Below, piece after piece: positions 53,920-62,439 of a stretch of DNA of 64,000 bases. The notes beneath the pieces were generated by a model. The model did no database searches. It was not told the origin of the DNA and saw nothing but the letters and a program-made list of their open reading frames with translations. The position numbers and the translations under genes are program-made. Within the stretch, counting starts at the first letter, position 1; each line of letters begins with the position of its first letter. This DNA comes from Clostridium scatologenes (lineage in GTDB: Bacteria > Bacillota > Clostridia > Clostridiales > Clostridiaceae), in contig NZ_CP009933.1 of the NCBI RefSeq assembly GCF_000968375.1, positions 1,984,001 to 2,048,000 of the forward strand. Reading direction: 5' to 3'.

Positions 53920-54711
53920 TTAGCATCCATAAAATTTTAGATATTTTTCAATATTTTCTTGTATATATTTAATACTGTGATTACCAGGGAATACATGATT
54001 TTGAGAGTTTATGCCCTTTCCTTTTAATATTTCATGTAAAATTGAACAACCTTCATAAAACTTACCTTCATCCTTATCTCCAGCATCAAGATAGACATCA
54101 ATGTGAGAAGAAATATTATTATTTCTTGCAATATTTATTGGATCATATTTTTCCCATATCTCCATATCTTTAAAATATGGTTTGTCTTCATCTTCAAGCT
54201 TCAACTCTAAAGCAGGCATGTGTCCTCCTACTTTTGAAAACATATGCTGATGTCTTAAAGAATTGTGAAGAGCTATATAACCACCAGCAGAAACTCCTCC
54301 TACATATCTTCCTTCTTTATTTTTTATGGTATTGAAAGTTTTATCGATGTTTGACACTACTTCTTTTATAAAGTAATCTTCATACATTCCTAAATTTATA
54401 ATTCTACTATTGTCTGCAGAATCAGATACTTCTTTGCATATTAAGGATGAATTTAGTCCACGACTATTTTCAATTCTTGGACATACAATTATCATGGGCT
54501 TAATTTCTCCACTTTTTATCATTTCATCAGCTTTGATATTTATATTCAGTTCAAGCATTATATTTTCATTTCCACTTCTTCCATGCAAAAAATATAACAC
54601 AGGCAGTGGAGTAAAAATATCATAACCTTCAGGTAAATATACAAGCATTGACATCTCTTTATCTAGTATATCACTATAAAAATTTACTTTTTCTACTTTT
54701 GATTTATTCAT
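53920..54711 (-). CDS. Esterase (esterase D/PutS-like alpha/beta hydrolase)
   Basis: 263 residues. The oxyanion motif LYFLHGRSGNENIM, the nucleophile in VGGVSAGGYIALHNSLR (G-x-S-x-G), acid in VYLDAGDKDEGKFYEG and histidine in HVFPGNHSIKYIQENIEK. The pattern fits putative esterases of the Esterase_phd family (IroE/FrsA-like). No signal peptide, so cytoplasmic. Single gene. Substrate unknown. Confidence 0.88.
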   Translation of the reverse strand: MNKSKVEKVNFYSDILDKEMSMLVYLPEGYDIFTPLPVLYFLHGRSGNENIMLELNINIKADEMIKSGEIKPMIIVCPRIENSRGLNSSLICKEVSDSADNSRIINLGMYEDYFIKEVVSNIDKTFNTIKNKEGRYVGGVSAGGYIALHNSLRHQHMFSKVGGHMPALELKLEDEDKPYFKDMEIWEKYDPINIARNNNISSHIDVYLDAGDKDEGKFYEGCSILHEILKGKGINSQNHVFPGNHSIKYIQENIEKYLKFYGC

Positions 54712-54868
54712 TTCTATATCACCTCATTTAAAATTTCAACTTAATCATTAGAATAATTTTGCTGTTACCAATAAAAGGCACTTGTATTATAATAACTCTA
54801 TTTACAGCATAATTCCAGAATTATATTGCTCAAATTTAGCACAATTTTGATATGAGAATATAATTATT

Positions 54869-55957
54869 TTAATCTGCTACTATTAACCTTGTCCCACTCA
54901 TTTTATCATAAAATAATTTTTTATCTTTTGAAAAAAAGTGTACTGTGACATTTCGTATGACTGCTAAATTTAATAAAAATACTAAAATCATTAAAATATA
55001 ATTAAGACAACTGGTTAATATACTTCGATTTAATATATTACCAATAAAAACCATATAATTTACTCCAAAAAAACCATAATATAGTGCACCGTATCTTATA
55101 AATACCTCTTTAAATTTTAATTTTTTATCCTTACCTGTAATCTTTATTCTAAGAATCCATTTTCCAAAAGTGCTACCATTAGTAAAATAAGTAATCAATA
55201 TAAAATAGATGAATACAAATATATACATTTTTAAATGCCCTAATGTAATTATTGATAAAATAATAAAAATCCCCCAATCAAATATAAAAGCTAAGAATCT
55301 TCTTATAAAACCAATAGTAATTTGTTCAAGCTGAACACTTTCATCCAGCTTACTAATATTAGGCAATAATTTCATGAATGCTGGTGATATAACATATCCT
55401 AGATATCCACCTAAAGTATTTAACATCAAATCATCTACATCAAAAGTTCTATAAGGTGCATTGTAAAAACCATATACTGCACTTAACTGAGTAAGTTCAA
55501 AAAATAAAGAAACACAAAATGATATTAATACAATCTTCTTAAGACTCTTTTTAAAATAATAGTTCAAATAAATTCCAAGTGGTAATAACAAAATCACATT
55601 AAAAGCTGCTTGTAAAAAAGCCCTTTCTTTAAATAAATGAAAATAAGTTGAAGGTTTTGCTATCTGAACCTTTGTTTCTCTTAAAATATCTAGTATAAAT
55701 GTAAATGGTATTAATTGAGTGTGCTTAGTTCCAGGTTTTTGTAAACTCAGTACATCATGTGTTTTAGGCAGTGGTAGTATAATAAGATAATATGCTGTTA
55801 TCAAATATAACAAAAAAGAGTATAAAAATAATGCTCTGTAATAATTGACATATCCATGTTTTCTATATTGATATATCAAAAATGGCAGTGTAAATAATGC
55901 TGCAAAAATTGGAAAAGTAATTACTGCTGCCTTTATTGGAATAATATATTCTGACAT
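54869..55957 (-). CDS. VanZ-like protein fused to an RDD domain
   Basis: 362 residues, about nine membrane helices. Residues 1-200 are a VanZ domain (PLLIYQYRKHGYVNYYRALF region, LQAAFNVILLLPLGIYLNYY, FDVDDLMLNTLGGYLGYVIS). Residues 215-355 are an RDD domain (GFIRRFLAFIFDWGIFIILS, then GSTFGKWILRIKI and RLIVAD). VanZ is associated with teicoplanin tolerance in vanA clusters, but most homologues act in unknown envelope roles. A CTTAAG-N5-CTTAAA box lies 72-88 bases upstream, consistent with control by an OmpR-type response regulator. Confidence 0.9.
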   Translation of the reverse strand: MSEYIIPIKAAVITFPIFAALFTLPFLIYQYRKHGYVNYYRALFLYSFLLYLITAYYLIILPLPKTHDVLSLQKPGTKHTQLIPFTFILDILRETKVQIAKPSTYFHLFKERAFLQAAFNVILLLPLGIYLNYYFKKSLKKIVLISFCVSLFFELTQLSAVYGFYNAPYRTFDVDDLMLNTLGGYLGYVISPAFMKLLPNISKLDESVQLEQITIGFIRRFLAFIFDWGIFIILSIITLGHLKMYIFVFIYFILITYFTNGSTFGKWILRIKITGKDKKLKFKEVFIRYGALYYGFFGVNYMVFIGNILNRSILTSCLNYILMILVFLLNLAVIRNVTVHFFSKDKKLFYDKMSGTRLIVAD

Positions 55958-56028
55958 TTAAACACATCCCCTCATAACTTACAATATATAATTATATAGC
56001 TTAATTTTTATAATATAATTTAGTATTC

Positions 56029-56045
56029 CTTAAGATTTTCTTAAA
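56029..56045 (-). promoter_or_regulatory. CTTAAG-N5-CTTAAA box before the VanZ gene
   Basis: CTTAAG (56029-56034), five bases, CTTAAA (56040-56045); 11-base period. A third CTTAAA lies at 56060-56065. TATATT about 11 bases further toward the gene could serve as -10, so the box overlaps the -35 position. It is the geometry of PmrA-type boxes bound by OmpR-family response regulators. Confidence 0.6.
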
Positions 56046-56087
56046 ACTTTTATAAATGCCTTAAAATTCATATATAAAATCCATTGA

Positions 56088-56117
56088 TTAAGGCACAGCT
56101 TTTTAGCCGTGCCTTAA
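56088..56117 (-). terminator. Terminator of the DUF4003 gene
   Basis: TTAAGGCAC (56088-56096) and GTGCCTTAA (56109-56117) form a perfect stem. Confidence 0.8.
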
Positions 56118-56246
56118 TAATTTTAAACTAGGTTTTATACATTATTTTATGATTCAACTTTTGCACATACGAAATTTTAATTTAACATAAAAATCACATT
56201 GTGACATAAGAGTACAGTTGAAAGTTACCTTTATAATTACATTTAC

Positions 56247-57245
56247 TTATGATGAACTTGATGATGAAGCTGCTGCTGTGCTTGCTATAATGCAAGCTGC
56301 AATTGCTGCTTGTTCTTGAGCAATAATAATAGCATTAATACTATTTGCTAGTGCTACCTTAAGTACTCCCTTTTTCATTTCATCTATATAAAAATCACAA
56401 ACCAAATTAGCTGAAAGTATAGTTCTCATGGATTTATCTAAACTCCACATACCATAACCATCTTTTTCATAAATAAAATCATTAACCTCTTTTATTTCTC
56501 TAACTATCTGATTTTCATTTCCTCCAATAAGAGTTAAAACTCCTAGAGTTGCAAGTCCACTATATTTAAGCTTACATTTTTCATCCTTAAGTTTATTATA
56601 AAGTGAATTTGCCTTTTTACATTTTTCATAAACAGACTCTTCCCCAAGTGCCATAATATGAGATAATGTTTGAAGATCATTGCCCTTAGAAAATCCTTCT
56701 TCATTTAAAGCTTTATAACACTCTTCTACTTTTTCCATAGTTTCCTTTACATCTAAATCTGTAGCAGCAAGTACTGCAGCAAAAACATAATCATCAGTAG
56801 AAGTTAACCAAAAATGCTTTTCCTTCATGCCTTTATAAAACTCATCCATTCTTTGAAGTTTACAATTCCACTGTTCTTCAGGTACATCTTTTACTATAGT
56901 ATAGGTAGCTAGTGGCAAATATTCACTTTTTCTAAAACCATATTGTCTCATTTTTGCATGAACCTCTACCATATTCTTAAAAAAGCTTTTATAATTTTCT
57001 TCAAAACACAAGAGAGTAGATATAATCAATAAATTATTTCCTCTATAATCAGATGTCCATCCTGTTTCTTCCTTTATATAATTTTTTATTTCTTTAATTT
57101 TATCTGCATTTACTCTTTCTCCTCTTACAGCATGCATCATTGCACAAAAATGTTTTAATATACCTGTATCCCATTTAAAGTTTCCTTTAAGTTCTTTGTA
57201 ATTTTCTTCCATCAAATTTGCTTTTCCCTTTATCTCTATATTCAT
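56247..57245 (-). CDS. DUF4003-family protein
   Basis: 332 residues, helical, soluble. Family features are NYKELKGNFKWDTGILKHFC, SEYLPLATYTIVKDVPEEQW, LTSTDDYVFAAVLAATDLDV and FLRTIL-type MRTILSANLVCDFYIDEMKK, a repeat of TPR-like helices. The C-terminus ends in an Ala run then SSSSSS, a low-complexity tail. ATG 57245 has GGAGG eight bases upstream. Divergent from the TauE operon with a CTTAAG-N5-CTTAAG box in between. Function unknown. Confidence 0.85.
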   Translation of the reverse strand: MNIEIKGKANLMEENYKELKGNFKWDTGILKHFCAMMHAVRGERVNADKIKEIKNYIKEETGWTSDYRGNNLLIISTLLCFEENYKSFFKNMVEVHAKMRQYGFRKSEYLPLATYTIVKDVPEEQWNCKLQRMDEFYKGMKEKHFWLTSTDDYVFAAVLAATDLDVKETMEKVEECYKALNEEGFSKGNDLQTLSHIMALGEESVYEKCKKANSLYNKLKDEKCKLKYSGLATLGVLTLIGGNENQIVREIKEVNDFIYEKDGYGMWSLDKSMRTILSANLVCDFYIDEMKKGVLKVALANSINAIIIAQEQAAIAACIIASTAAASSSSSS

Positions 57246-57346
57246 AATATTTTCCTCCACCATTTCATCTTAATTTTATTATCACTTAAAATATTTACCT
57301 TGTACATATATATTAAAAAAAATATTCAAAAAATGTTAAAGGAAAC

Positions 57347-57363
57347 CTTAAGAAAACCTTAAG
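57347..57363. promoter_or_regulatory. CTTAAG-N5-CTTAAG box in the DUF4003/TauE divergent region
   Basis: CTTAAG (57347-57352), AAAAC, CTTAAG (57358-57363): a perfect 11-base tandem repeat. It is 113 bases upstream of the TauE ATG and 102 upstream of the DUF4003 start. Same motif as at 56029. Confidence 0.6.
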
Positions 57364-57475
57364 ATTTATTTTAATGCATCTTACATACTCAATATTGCAT
57401 GTTAAAAGCAATCTATAGTTTATGTTCATAAAATTAACTACAATGGGATTATAGAGAAAAGGAGGTACTTTATAT

Positions 57476-58111
57476 ATGCTGAAAGGATTTATTTTAGGAC
57501 TTTCAAGTGGGGGGTATTGTCTTGCTTCCTGTATTCCTGTATTTGTTCCATATATTTTAAGTGAAAATAAAAAGACAAAATGGAATTTTATTTGTTTATC
57601 CAAATTCATGCTAGGAAGACTTCTTGGTTATATATTATTTGCTCTTTTAGCGTGGATTACAGGAAACTTTATAATAAAACAATCACACTATAAAGAATTT
57701 ATATTTGCTCTATCTTATATATTTTTATCATTTACTCTTATAATTTATACATTTTCAAAGTCTCATAGAGTTTGCAATATTAAATATTTTAGTAAATTTT
57801 TTAATCACTCAAATAAGGAAAAAAACTTTGCAACTATACTACTTTTAGGATTTTTAACTGGCATAAATGTATGTCCACCATTTATTTTAGCTTTCTCTGA
57901 TGCTGCTTTCTTTTCCAATGTTATAAGCAGTATTTTATACTTTGCTGCCTTTTTTATAGGCACTGCTATTTACTTTATGCCACTTCCTTTTATAGGTGTC
58001 TTAAAAGGAAAACAAATTAAATTAGTAGGTCAAATGTGCTCTTTAGTAATTGGAGTGTTTTATATGTATTCAGGAATTATAATGCTTTTTAAGGAGATGA
58101 TTTTGAAATGA
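57476..58111 (+). CDS. Sulfite exporter TauE/SafE-like (CcdA/DsbD-like) membrane protein
   Basis: 211 residues, about six membrane helices in two repeats. The first has GLSSGGYCLASCIPVFVPYI with C-x-x-x-C followed by Pro, the second GFLTGINVCPPFILAFSDAA. These paired Cys-Pro motifs are like those of the thiol-transport proteins CcdA and DsbD rather than anion exporters. It may carry electrons or metal across the membrane. AGGAGG before the ATG. Overlaps the next gene by four bases (ATGA). Confidence 0.8.
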   Translation: MLKGFILGLSSGGYCLASCIPVFVPYILSENKKTKWNFICLSKFMLGRLLGYILFALLAWITGNFIIKQSHYKEFIFALSYIFLSFTLIIYTFSKSHRVCNIKYFSKFFNHSNKEKNFATILLLGFLTGINVCPPFILAFSDAAFFSNVISSILYFAAFFIGTAIYFMPLPFIGVLKGKQIKLVGQMCSLVIGVFYMYSGIIMLFKEMILK

Positions 58112-59283
58112 ATAATTTAGAAACTGAAAAGACAGCAGAAACAAGTAAGAATAAAAAAATAATAAAATCAATAATAGCTTGCATACCAGTGTTACTATTA
58201 AGTATTGTTTTAATGAGCGGAGGCACTACCCTTCCAAAAGAACCTTTAATGAAAATTTCCCTTTTCATAGTTTATATTTTCATAAACATATTATTTTTTC
58301 TTATGGTATACACAAAGAAAACCTATAAATACAGGAAAATATTTTTTGTAACCTATGCACTGCTTTTTGCAGTGAGCTTTATGACTAATTTAATAGAAGT
58401 AAGAGGCAGTATTTTCTATAATGAATCTACTTTTATTAATGGAGAAACTCCTTTTTGTCACATGGTAATTCCAATGATCATAATACCTGCTGCTTTAACT
58501 AAAACCATAATTTTCCCCGGTTCTCTTTTAACTGGATTTGCTAGCATTGCAAGTATGATAGTTATTTGGCTTGGAGCTACTTTAGCCTTTGGACGAGGCT
58601 TTTGCAGCTGGGCTTGTTTTTATGGAGGGCTTGATGAGGGGTGTTCTTCCCTATGCAAAAAAACAAGGTTAAAAATAAATAGAAAATGGACTTATCTACC
58701 CTTTGCTATTTTAATATCCATTGTTTTATTATCGGCAGCTACTCTTTCTCCTGTTTACTGTGATTGGCTTTGTCCTTTTAAAGCAGTTACAGAAGCAGAA
58801 CAGATAACTTCTACAATAGTGTTAATTAAAACTATAGTTTTTTGCTCTTTATTTTTAATTTTGGTCATAGTACTTCCTATACTTACTAGAAAAAGAACTC
58901 AATGCGGACTATTTTGTCCCTTTGGAGCTTTTCAATCTCTCTTTAACAAAATAAATATATTTGAAATAAGAATAGATAAGGATAAATGTTTAAATTGTAA
59001 AAAATGTGTAAGGGAATGTCCAACTTACTCAATAGATGAAAACAGTCTTTCAAATGGAAAGGCTTTAATAACCTGTACTAAATGCGGAAAATGTATAGAT
59101 ATATGTCCTTCTTCTGCTGTATCTTATCATATAAAAGGAACAAAAATAGGAGTAAAAACTAATTTATCCAGATACCTTTTTCTTTACCCTGCCTATATTT
59201 TTGCACTCACAATTGGTGGTGGAGCAATAGTTAAAGGATTATATAGAATTTTAAAGCTTATAACTACAGGCAGTTTTTTTTAA
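58108..59283 (+). CDS. Membrane-bound 4Fe-4S protein (NapH/CcoG-like)
   Basis: 391 residues, about six membrane helices. After helix four come cysteine motifs GRGFCSWACFYGGLDEGCSS, then SPVYCDWLCPFKAVTEA and QCGLFCPFGAFQSLFNK, typical of NapH/NosR/CcoG. Near the C-terminus two ferredoxin 4Fe-4S motifs lie at DKCLNCKKCVRECPTY and ITCTKCGKCIDICPSSAV. The protein passes electrons from the cytoplasm to or through the membrane. It is translationally coupled (ATGA) to the TauE-like gene and followed by an exported protein, a likely three-gene redox module. Partner unknown. Confidence 0.9.
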   Translation: MNNLETEKTAETSKNKKIIKSIIACIPVLLLSIVLMSGGTTLPKEPLMKISLFIVYIFINILFFLMVYTKKTYKYRKIFFVTYALLFAVSFMTNLIEVRGSIFYNESTFINGETPFCHMVIPMIIIPAALTKTIIFPGSLLTGFASIASMIVIWLGATLAFGRGFCSWACFYGGLDEGCSSLCKKTRLKINRKWTYLPFAILISIVLLSAATLSPVYCDWLCPFKAVTEAEQITSTIVLIKTIVFCSLFLILVIVLPILTRKRTQCGLFCPFGAFQSLFNKINIFEIRIDKDKCLNCKKCVRECPTYSIDENSLSNGKALITCTKCGKCIDICPSSAVSYHIKGTKIGVKTNLSRYLFLYPAYIFALTIGGGAIVKGLYRILKLITTGSFF

Positions 59284-59299
59284 AAGGAAGGTGAATGAA

Positions 59300-59749
59300 A
59301 TGATTAAATTAAAAGCTTTTTTAGGATACTCTGCTGCTGTTTTATCTTTGTTTGTAGTACTAGCTACTTTCATAGCTAATGACTGCTTAGCCAAAGAGTT
59401 TGTCAATATAACTTCATTAAAGGTTTCTCCCTTATTTACTGGAGGTGAAGTATATAAAACACTTGCTTCTAAAGATGCTGAAATAAAAATACACAAACCT
59501 GTATTTCAAGGACTTTTTTCTGATAGATCTGAAGGTTTTATAGAAGTTGATTATGCAACTAAAAACACACCTACTATAATTTCTGAAAGTATAGACTTTG
59601 ACGATGATGGCAAGGATGATTTTTCTATTAAATATAACACACAAAACAATACTTCTGAGTTTAAGTCTTTAAATAAAAATGTTATTTCCTTAAAAGGCGT
59701 ATATAAAATAAAAAGTGGTTATGCCATAAGAGTAAATTTAAAAAAATAA
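59300..59749 (+). CDS. Exported protein of unknown function, third gene of the redox operon
   Basis: 149 residues. N-terminal signal or anchor (MIKLKAFLGYSAAVLSLFVV LA, about residues 1-30), then a beta-rich domain of about 120 residues. FDDDGKDDFSIKY resembles a calcium-binding D-x-D-x-D-G loop. No cysteines other than one in the signal region (NDCLA). ATG 59300 has AAGGAAGG nine bases upstream; a GTG three codons earlier overlaps it. Its gap to the Fe-S gene is 16 bases. No family is assigned. Confidence 0.75.
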   Translation: MIKLKAFLGYSAAVLSLFVVLATFIANDCLAKEFVNITSLKVSPLFTGGEVYKTLASKDAEIKIHKPVFQGLFSDRSEGFIEVDYATKNTPTIISESIDFDDDGKDDFSIKYNTQNNTSEFKSLNKNVISLKGVYKIKSGYAIRVNLKK

Positions 59750-59760
59750 ACTTTATAAAA

Positions 59761-59806
59761 AATAAGCTCCACCAACTATAATCAATTATAGTCAGTGGAG
59801 CTTATT
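59761..59806. terminator. Terminator of the TauE-Fe-S operon
   Basis: AATAAGCTCCAC (59761-59772) pairs with GTGGAGCTTATT (59795-59806), with an inner ACTATAAT/ATTATAGT stem. Confidence 0.88.
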
Positions 59807-59899
59807 TCACATTTATGTTAATCAACAATTCAATTAATAGTTTTACATAATGTACTATAATACAAATATTTCAAAATATTTTAATTTCATTTTACTGTT

Positions 59900-59950
59900 G
59901 ACATTTTTCAAATTGTATTTATATAATATATATATAGACCAGTCGTTATA
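59900..59950 (+). promoter_or_regulatory. Promoter and operator of the tetR gene
   Basis: TTGACA (59900-59905), 18-base spacer, TATAAT (59924-59929). TAGACCAGTCGTTATA (59935-59950) follows at the start point. It shares TAGAC-x-x-GTC with the site before the MFS gene (60826) and resembles the LmrA/QdoR boxes of B. subtilis as I remember them. Confidence 0.75.
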
Positions 59951-59973
59951 TTATTAGAAAGGATATTAATTCA

Positions 59974-60558
59974 ATGAAAAATAAAACTGATTCAAGAGAA
60001 AAAATACTCACAGCAGCAGCAATGCTTTTTCAAATTAAAGGATATAATGCTACAGGATTAAATGAAATTTTAAAGGAAAGTGATTCACCTAAGGGTTCTT
60101 TATATTACTATTTTCCAGGTGGAAAAGAAGAATTAGCTTTAGAAGCTATAAAACTTGCCAGTGAAACTATTCAAAGAAGATTACAAAACACACTAAATGA
60201 ATACTCAAATCCAATTGAAGCTATACAATCCGTAATTAAAAATATAATAGAAGATTTAAAGAATAATGGAAAACTAAAAGACATTTCTTTAAGCCTCATA
60301 GCTTTAGAAACTTATTTATCAATTGAACCTTTAAGGAAAGCCTGTGAATCAGCTTTTCTGGATATACAAGATGTGTATACTAAGAAGTTAATTGAAAGTG
60401 GATTTTCTAATGAAGTTTCACAAGAATTAGGTATCTTTATGCAAATCATGATTGAAGGAGCTATTACAATATCGGTTACTGAAAAAAATCCTAATGCACT
60501 CTTGACGGTTAGTAAACAAATAGGTATTTTATTAAGTTCATACATAAAGAATAAATAG
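59974..60558 (+). CDS. TetR-family regulator (LmrA/YxaF type)
   Basis: 194 residues. N-terminal helix-turn-helix KILTAAAMLFQIKGYNATGL, NEILKESDSPKGSLYYYFPG then GKEELALEAI. The C-terminal ligand domain is of the LmrA/YxaF kind. Matching operators lie in its own promoter and before the MFS gene 300 bases downstream, so it should repress itself and that exporter until a drug binds. AAAGGA before the ATG. Confidence 0.9.
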   Translation: MKNKTDSREKILTAAAMLFQIKGYNATGLNEILKESDSPKGSLYYYFPGGKEELALEAIKLASETIQRRLQNTLNEYSNPIEAIQSVIKNIIEDLKNNGKLKDISLSLIALETYLSIEPLRKACESAFLDIQDVYTKKLIESGFSNEVSQELGIFMQIMIEGAITISVTEKNPNALLTVSKQIGILLSSYIKNK

Positions 60559-60576
60559 CTCAACTTTTTTAGTTAA

Positions 60577-60772
60577 AAGTTAAGAATTAATAACTAATAG
60601 TTAATGTGGATTTTTTTCCGTTACACTCCAAAAAATCTTTAATCAAGTTTTTAAAGACTTGTTTTGCTAAAGCAAAACATTTCTGACCTATTACTTATAT
60701 AAATTTAAAGATTTTTTGCAACAGCTAAAAATCATCCATCACTATTAACTCTTCATTATTAGTTCTTAACTT
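60577..60772. repeat. 196-bp MITE-like element with imperfect terminal inverted repeats
   Basis: The left end AAGTTAAGAATTAATAACTA (60577-60596) matches the reverse complement of the right end (60753-60772). The pairing extends inward with gaps through GTTAATG, GTGGAT and AAAAAATCTTTAA blocks on both sides. A central palindrome GTTTTGCTAAAGCAAAAC (60661-60678) is present. No coding capacity. It lies between tetR and its likely target and could act as a terminator or a spacer. Confidence 0.65.
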
Positions 60773-60825
60773 GCAAAGTTTTACGTCGCAATATTTTTAA
60801 AGTGCTTATTTATGCTCTTAATATA

Positions 60826-60837
60826 TAGACTGGTCTA
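60826..60837 (+). promoter_or_regulatory. TetR operator before the MFS gene
   Basis: TAGACTGGTCTA, a 12-base palindrome but for the central TG, matches the half sites of the tetR promoter operator. It is 28 bases before the MFS ATG. Confidence 0.7.
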
Positions 60838-60864
60838 CAGAAAAGTTTAAGGAGATTATATTTT

Positions 60865-62307
60865 ATGGAAGCAAAACAAATTTATACAGAAGAAAAGCCT
60901 CAGTATAATGCAAAAGCAATTATGTTTGTATTACTGCTTGGAAGCTTTATAGCACTATTTAATGAAACAATACTAAATGTGGCATTTCCTAAGTTAATGA
61001 TAGAAATGCACATTACAGCTACTACAGCTCAATGGCTTACCACAGGTTATGTATTAGTAGTTGGAATTCTTGTACCAGTTACAGCTTTTCTTATTCATAC
61101 TTTTACTACAAAACAACTATTTTTAACTGCAATGATAATTTTTTTAATTGGAACACTATGTGCTGTATTTTCTAATACCTTTACAGCACTATTAATTTCA
61201 AGAATAATTCAAGCATTAGGTACTGGTATGCTCATACCTATTATGATGAATTCAGCTTTAGTAGTAACTCCACCAGAAAAGCGTGGTTCAATAATGGGGT
61301 TATGTGTTTGTATAATCACATTGGGACCTGCACTTGGTCCAACAGTTTCTGGTTTACTTCTTCAACATTTTAGTTGGCACTCATTATTTATGCTGTTAAT
61401 TCCAATTTTATTGATTTGTATTATTGGAGGTTATATTTATTTAGAAAATATCTCTGTAATAACAAAACCTAAAATTGATTATTTATCCATACTACTATCA
61501 ACTATAGGCTTTGCTGGTATTATATATTCTGTAAGTTCAGTTGGTACTTCAAGTTTATTATCTACTGCTGCTATTTTTGTAATTGGCCTAATAGCATTAA
61601 TTTTCTTTGGAAAACGCCAATTATCTTTAAAGCAGCCAATATTGGAAATACGATCATTTAAACATCCTGTATTTGCAATAGGTACACTACTGATTATATT
61701 AATGCAGATGTTCAACTTTTCAATAAATGTTATATTACCACTACTGCTTCAAAACGGCTTAAATACATCCTCTTTCACATCAGCAATGGCTATATTACCA
61801 CCAATTCTTCTTGGATGTGTATTAACTCCATTTGTTGGTAATATTTATGATAAAATAGGCGGAAATATAATCATTCCATTGGGTTTCGCAGTAGCATGTA
61901 TTTTTACTTTTGTGTTATCACATATTTCACCATCAACTCCTATAAGCACAATTACCCTTATATATTGTGCTATAATGATAGGAATATCTATGTCAATGTC
62001 AACCAGCCAAACCACTGCACTTAGTGAATTATCTGGCAAAAATCAAGCAGATGGTGTTGCTATAGTAAATACTGCAATGCAGATAGCTGGTGCTTTAGGT
62101 TCAGCTTTATTTGTAGGTATTATGACAGCTTATCAGAATATATATTTGAAAAATATATATGATGCTGCAGCTTCAAGCAATCAAGTAAATGCAATATACA
62201 GTGGCTTTAATCATTCTATAACAATTGCAGCTTTACTTATTGGAATAGGTTTTATATTGTCCTTAATTCTCAGTAAAAAAAGTAGAGCTAGGAGCAATGA
62301 AAAATAG
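60865..62307 (+). CDS. MFS multidrug exporter, DHA2 (14-TM) family
   Basis: 480 residues, about 14 membrane helices. LGSFIALFNETILNVAFPKL then MHITATTAQWLTTGYVLVVG are typical of QacA/LmrB/EmrB exporters, with motif A absent in short form but motif C LGPALGPTVSGLL clear. Proton-driven drug or metabolite efflux. AAGGAG before the ATG. Its promoter region carries the TetR operator, so it should be induced by ligands of the regulator at 59974. Confidence 0.93.
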   Translation: MEAKQIYTEEKPQYNAKAIMFVLLLGSFIALFNETILNVAFPKLMIEMHITATTAQWLTTGYVLVVGILVPVTAFLIHTFTTKQLFLTAMIIFLIGTLCAVFSNTFTALLISRIIQALGTGMLIPIMMNSALVVTPPEKRGSIMGLCVCIITLGPALGPTVSGLLLQHFSWHSLFMLLIPILLICIIGGYIYLENISVITKPKIDYLSILLSTIGFAGIIYSVSSVGTSSLLSTAAIFVIGLIALIFFGKRQLSLKQPILEIRSFKHPVFAIGTLLIILMQMFNFSINVILPLLLQNGLNTSSFTSAMAILPPILLGCVLTPFVGNIYDKIGGNIIIPLGFAVACIFTFVLSHISPSTPISTITLIYCAIMIGISMSMSTSQTTALSELSGKNQADGVAIVNTAMQIAGALGSALFVGIMTAYQNIYLKNIYDAAASSNQVNAIYSGFNHSITIAALLIGIGFILSLILSKKSRARSNEK

Positions 62308-62320
62308 CATAATGCTCACC

Positions 62321-62349
62321 TTGACAAAGAAAAATACTTGTACTATAAT
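62321..62349 (+). promoter_or_regulatory. Near-consensus promoter of the second MFS gene
   Basis: TTGACA (62321-62326), exactly 17 bases, TATAAT (62344-62349). Transcription should start near 62356, leaving a leader of about 84 bases. Confidence 0.85.
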
Positions 62350-62380
62350 TTAATCTAAATTGCATAAAATGTTGTGTTTG

Positions 62381-62418
62381 CCCCTCCCTAAGGATATTTG
62401 GAGGGGTTTATTATTTTT
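62381..62418 (+). terminator. Terminator-like hairpin in the leader of the second MFS gene
   Basis: CCCCTCC (62381-62387) pairs with GGAGGGG (62400-62406), followed by TTTATTATTTTT. It lies downstream of the promoter at 62321 and upstream of the ribosome site, so it may be an attenuator of the gene at 62440, or the end of the previous one. Confidence 0.75.
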
Positions 62419-62439
62419 AAACAAAGGAGAATTAACTTT

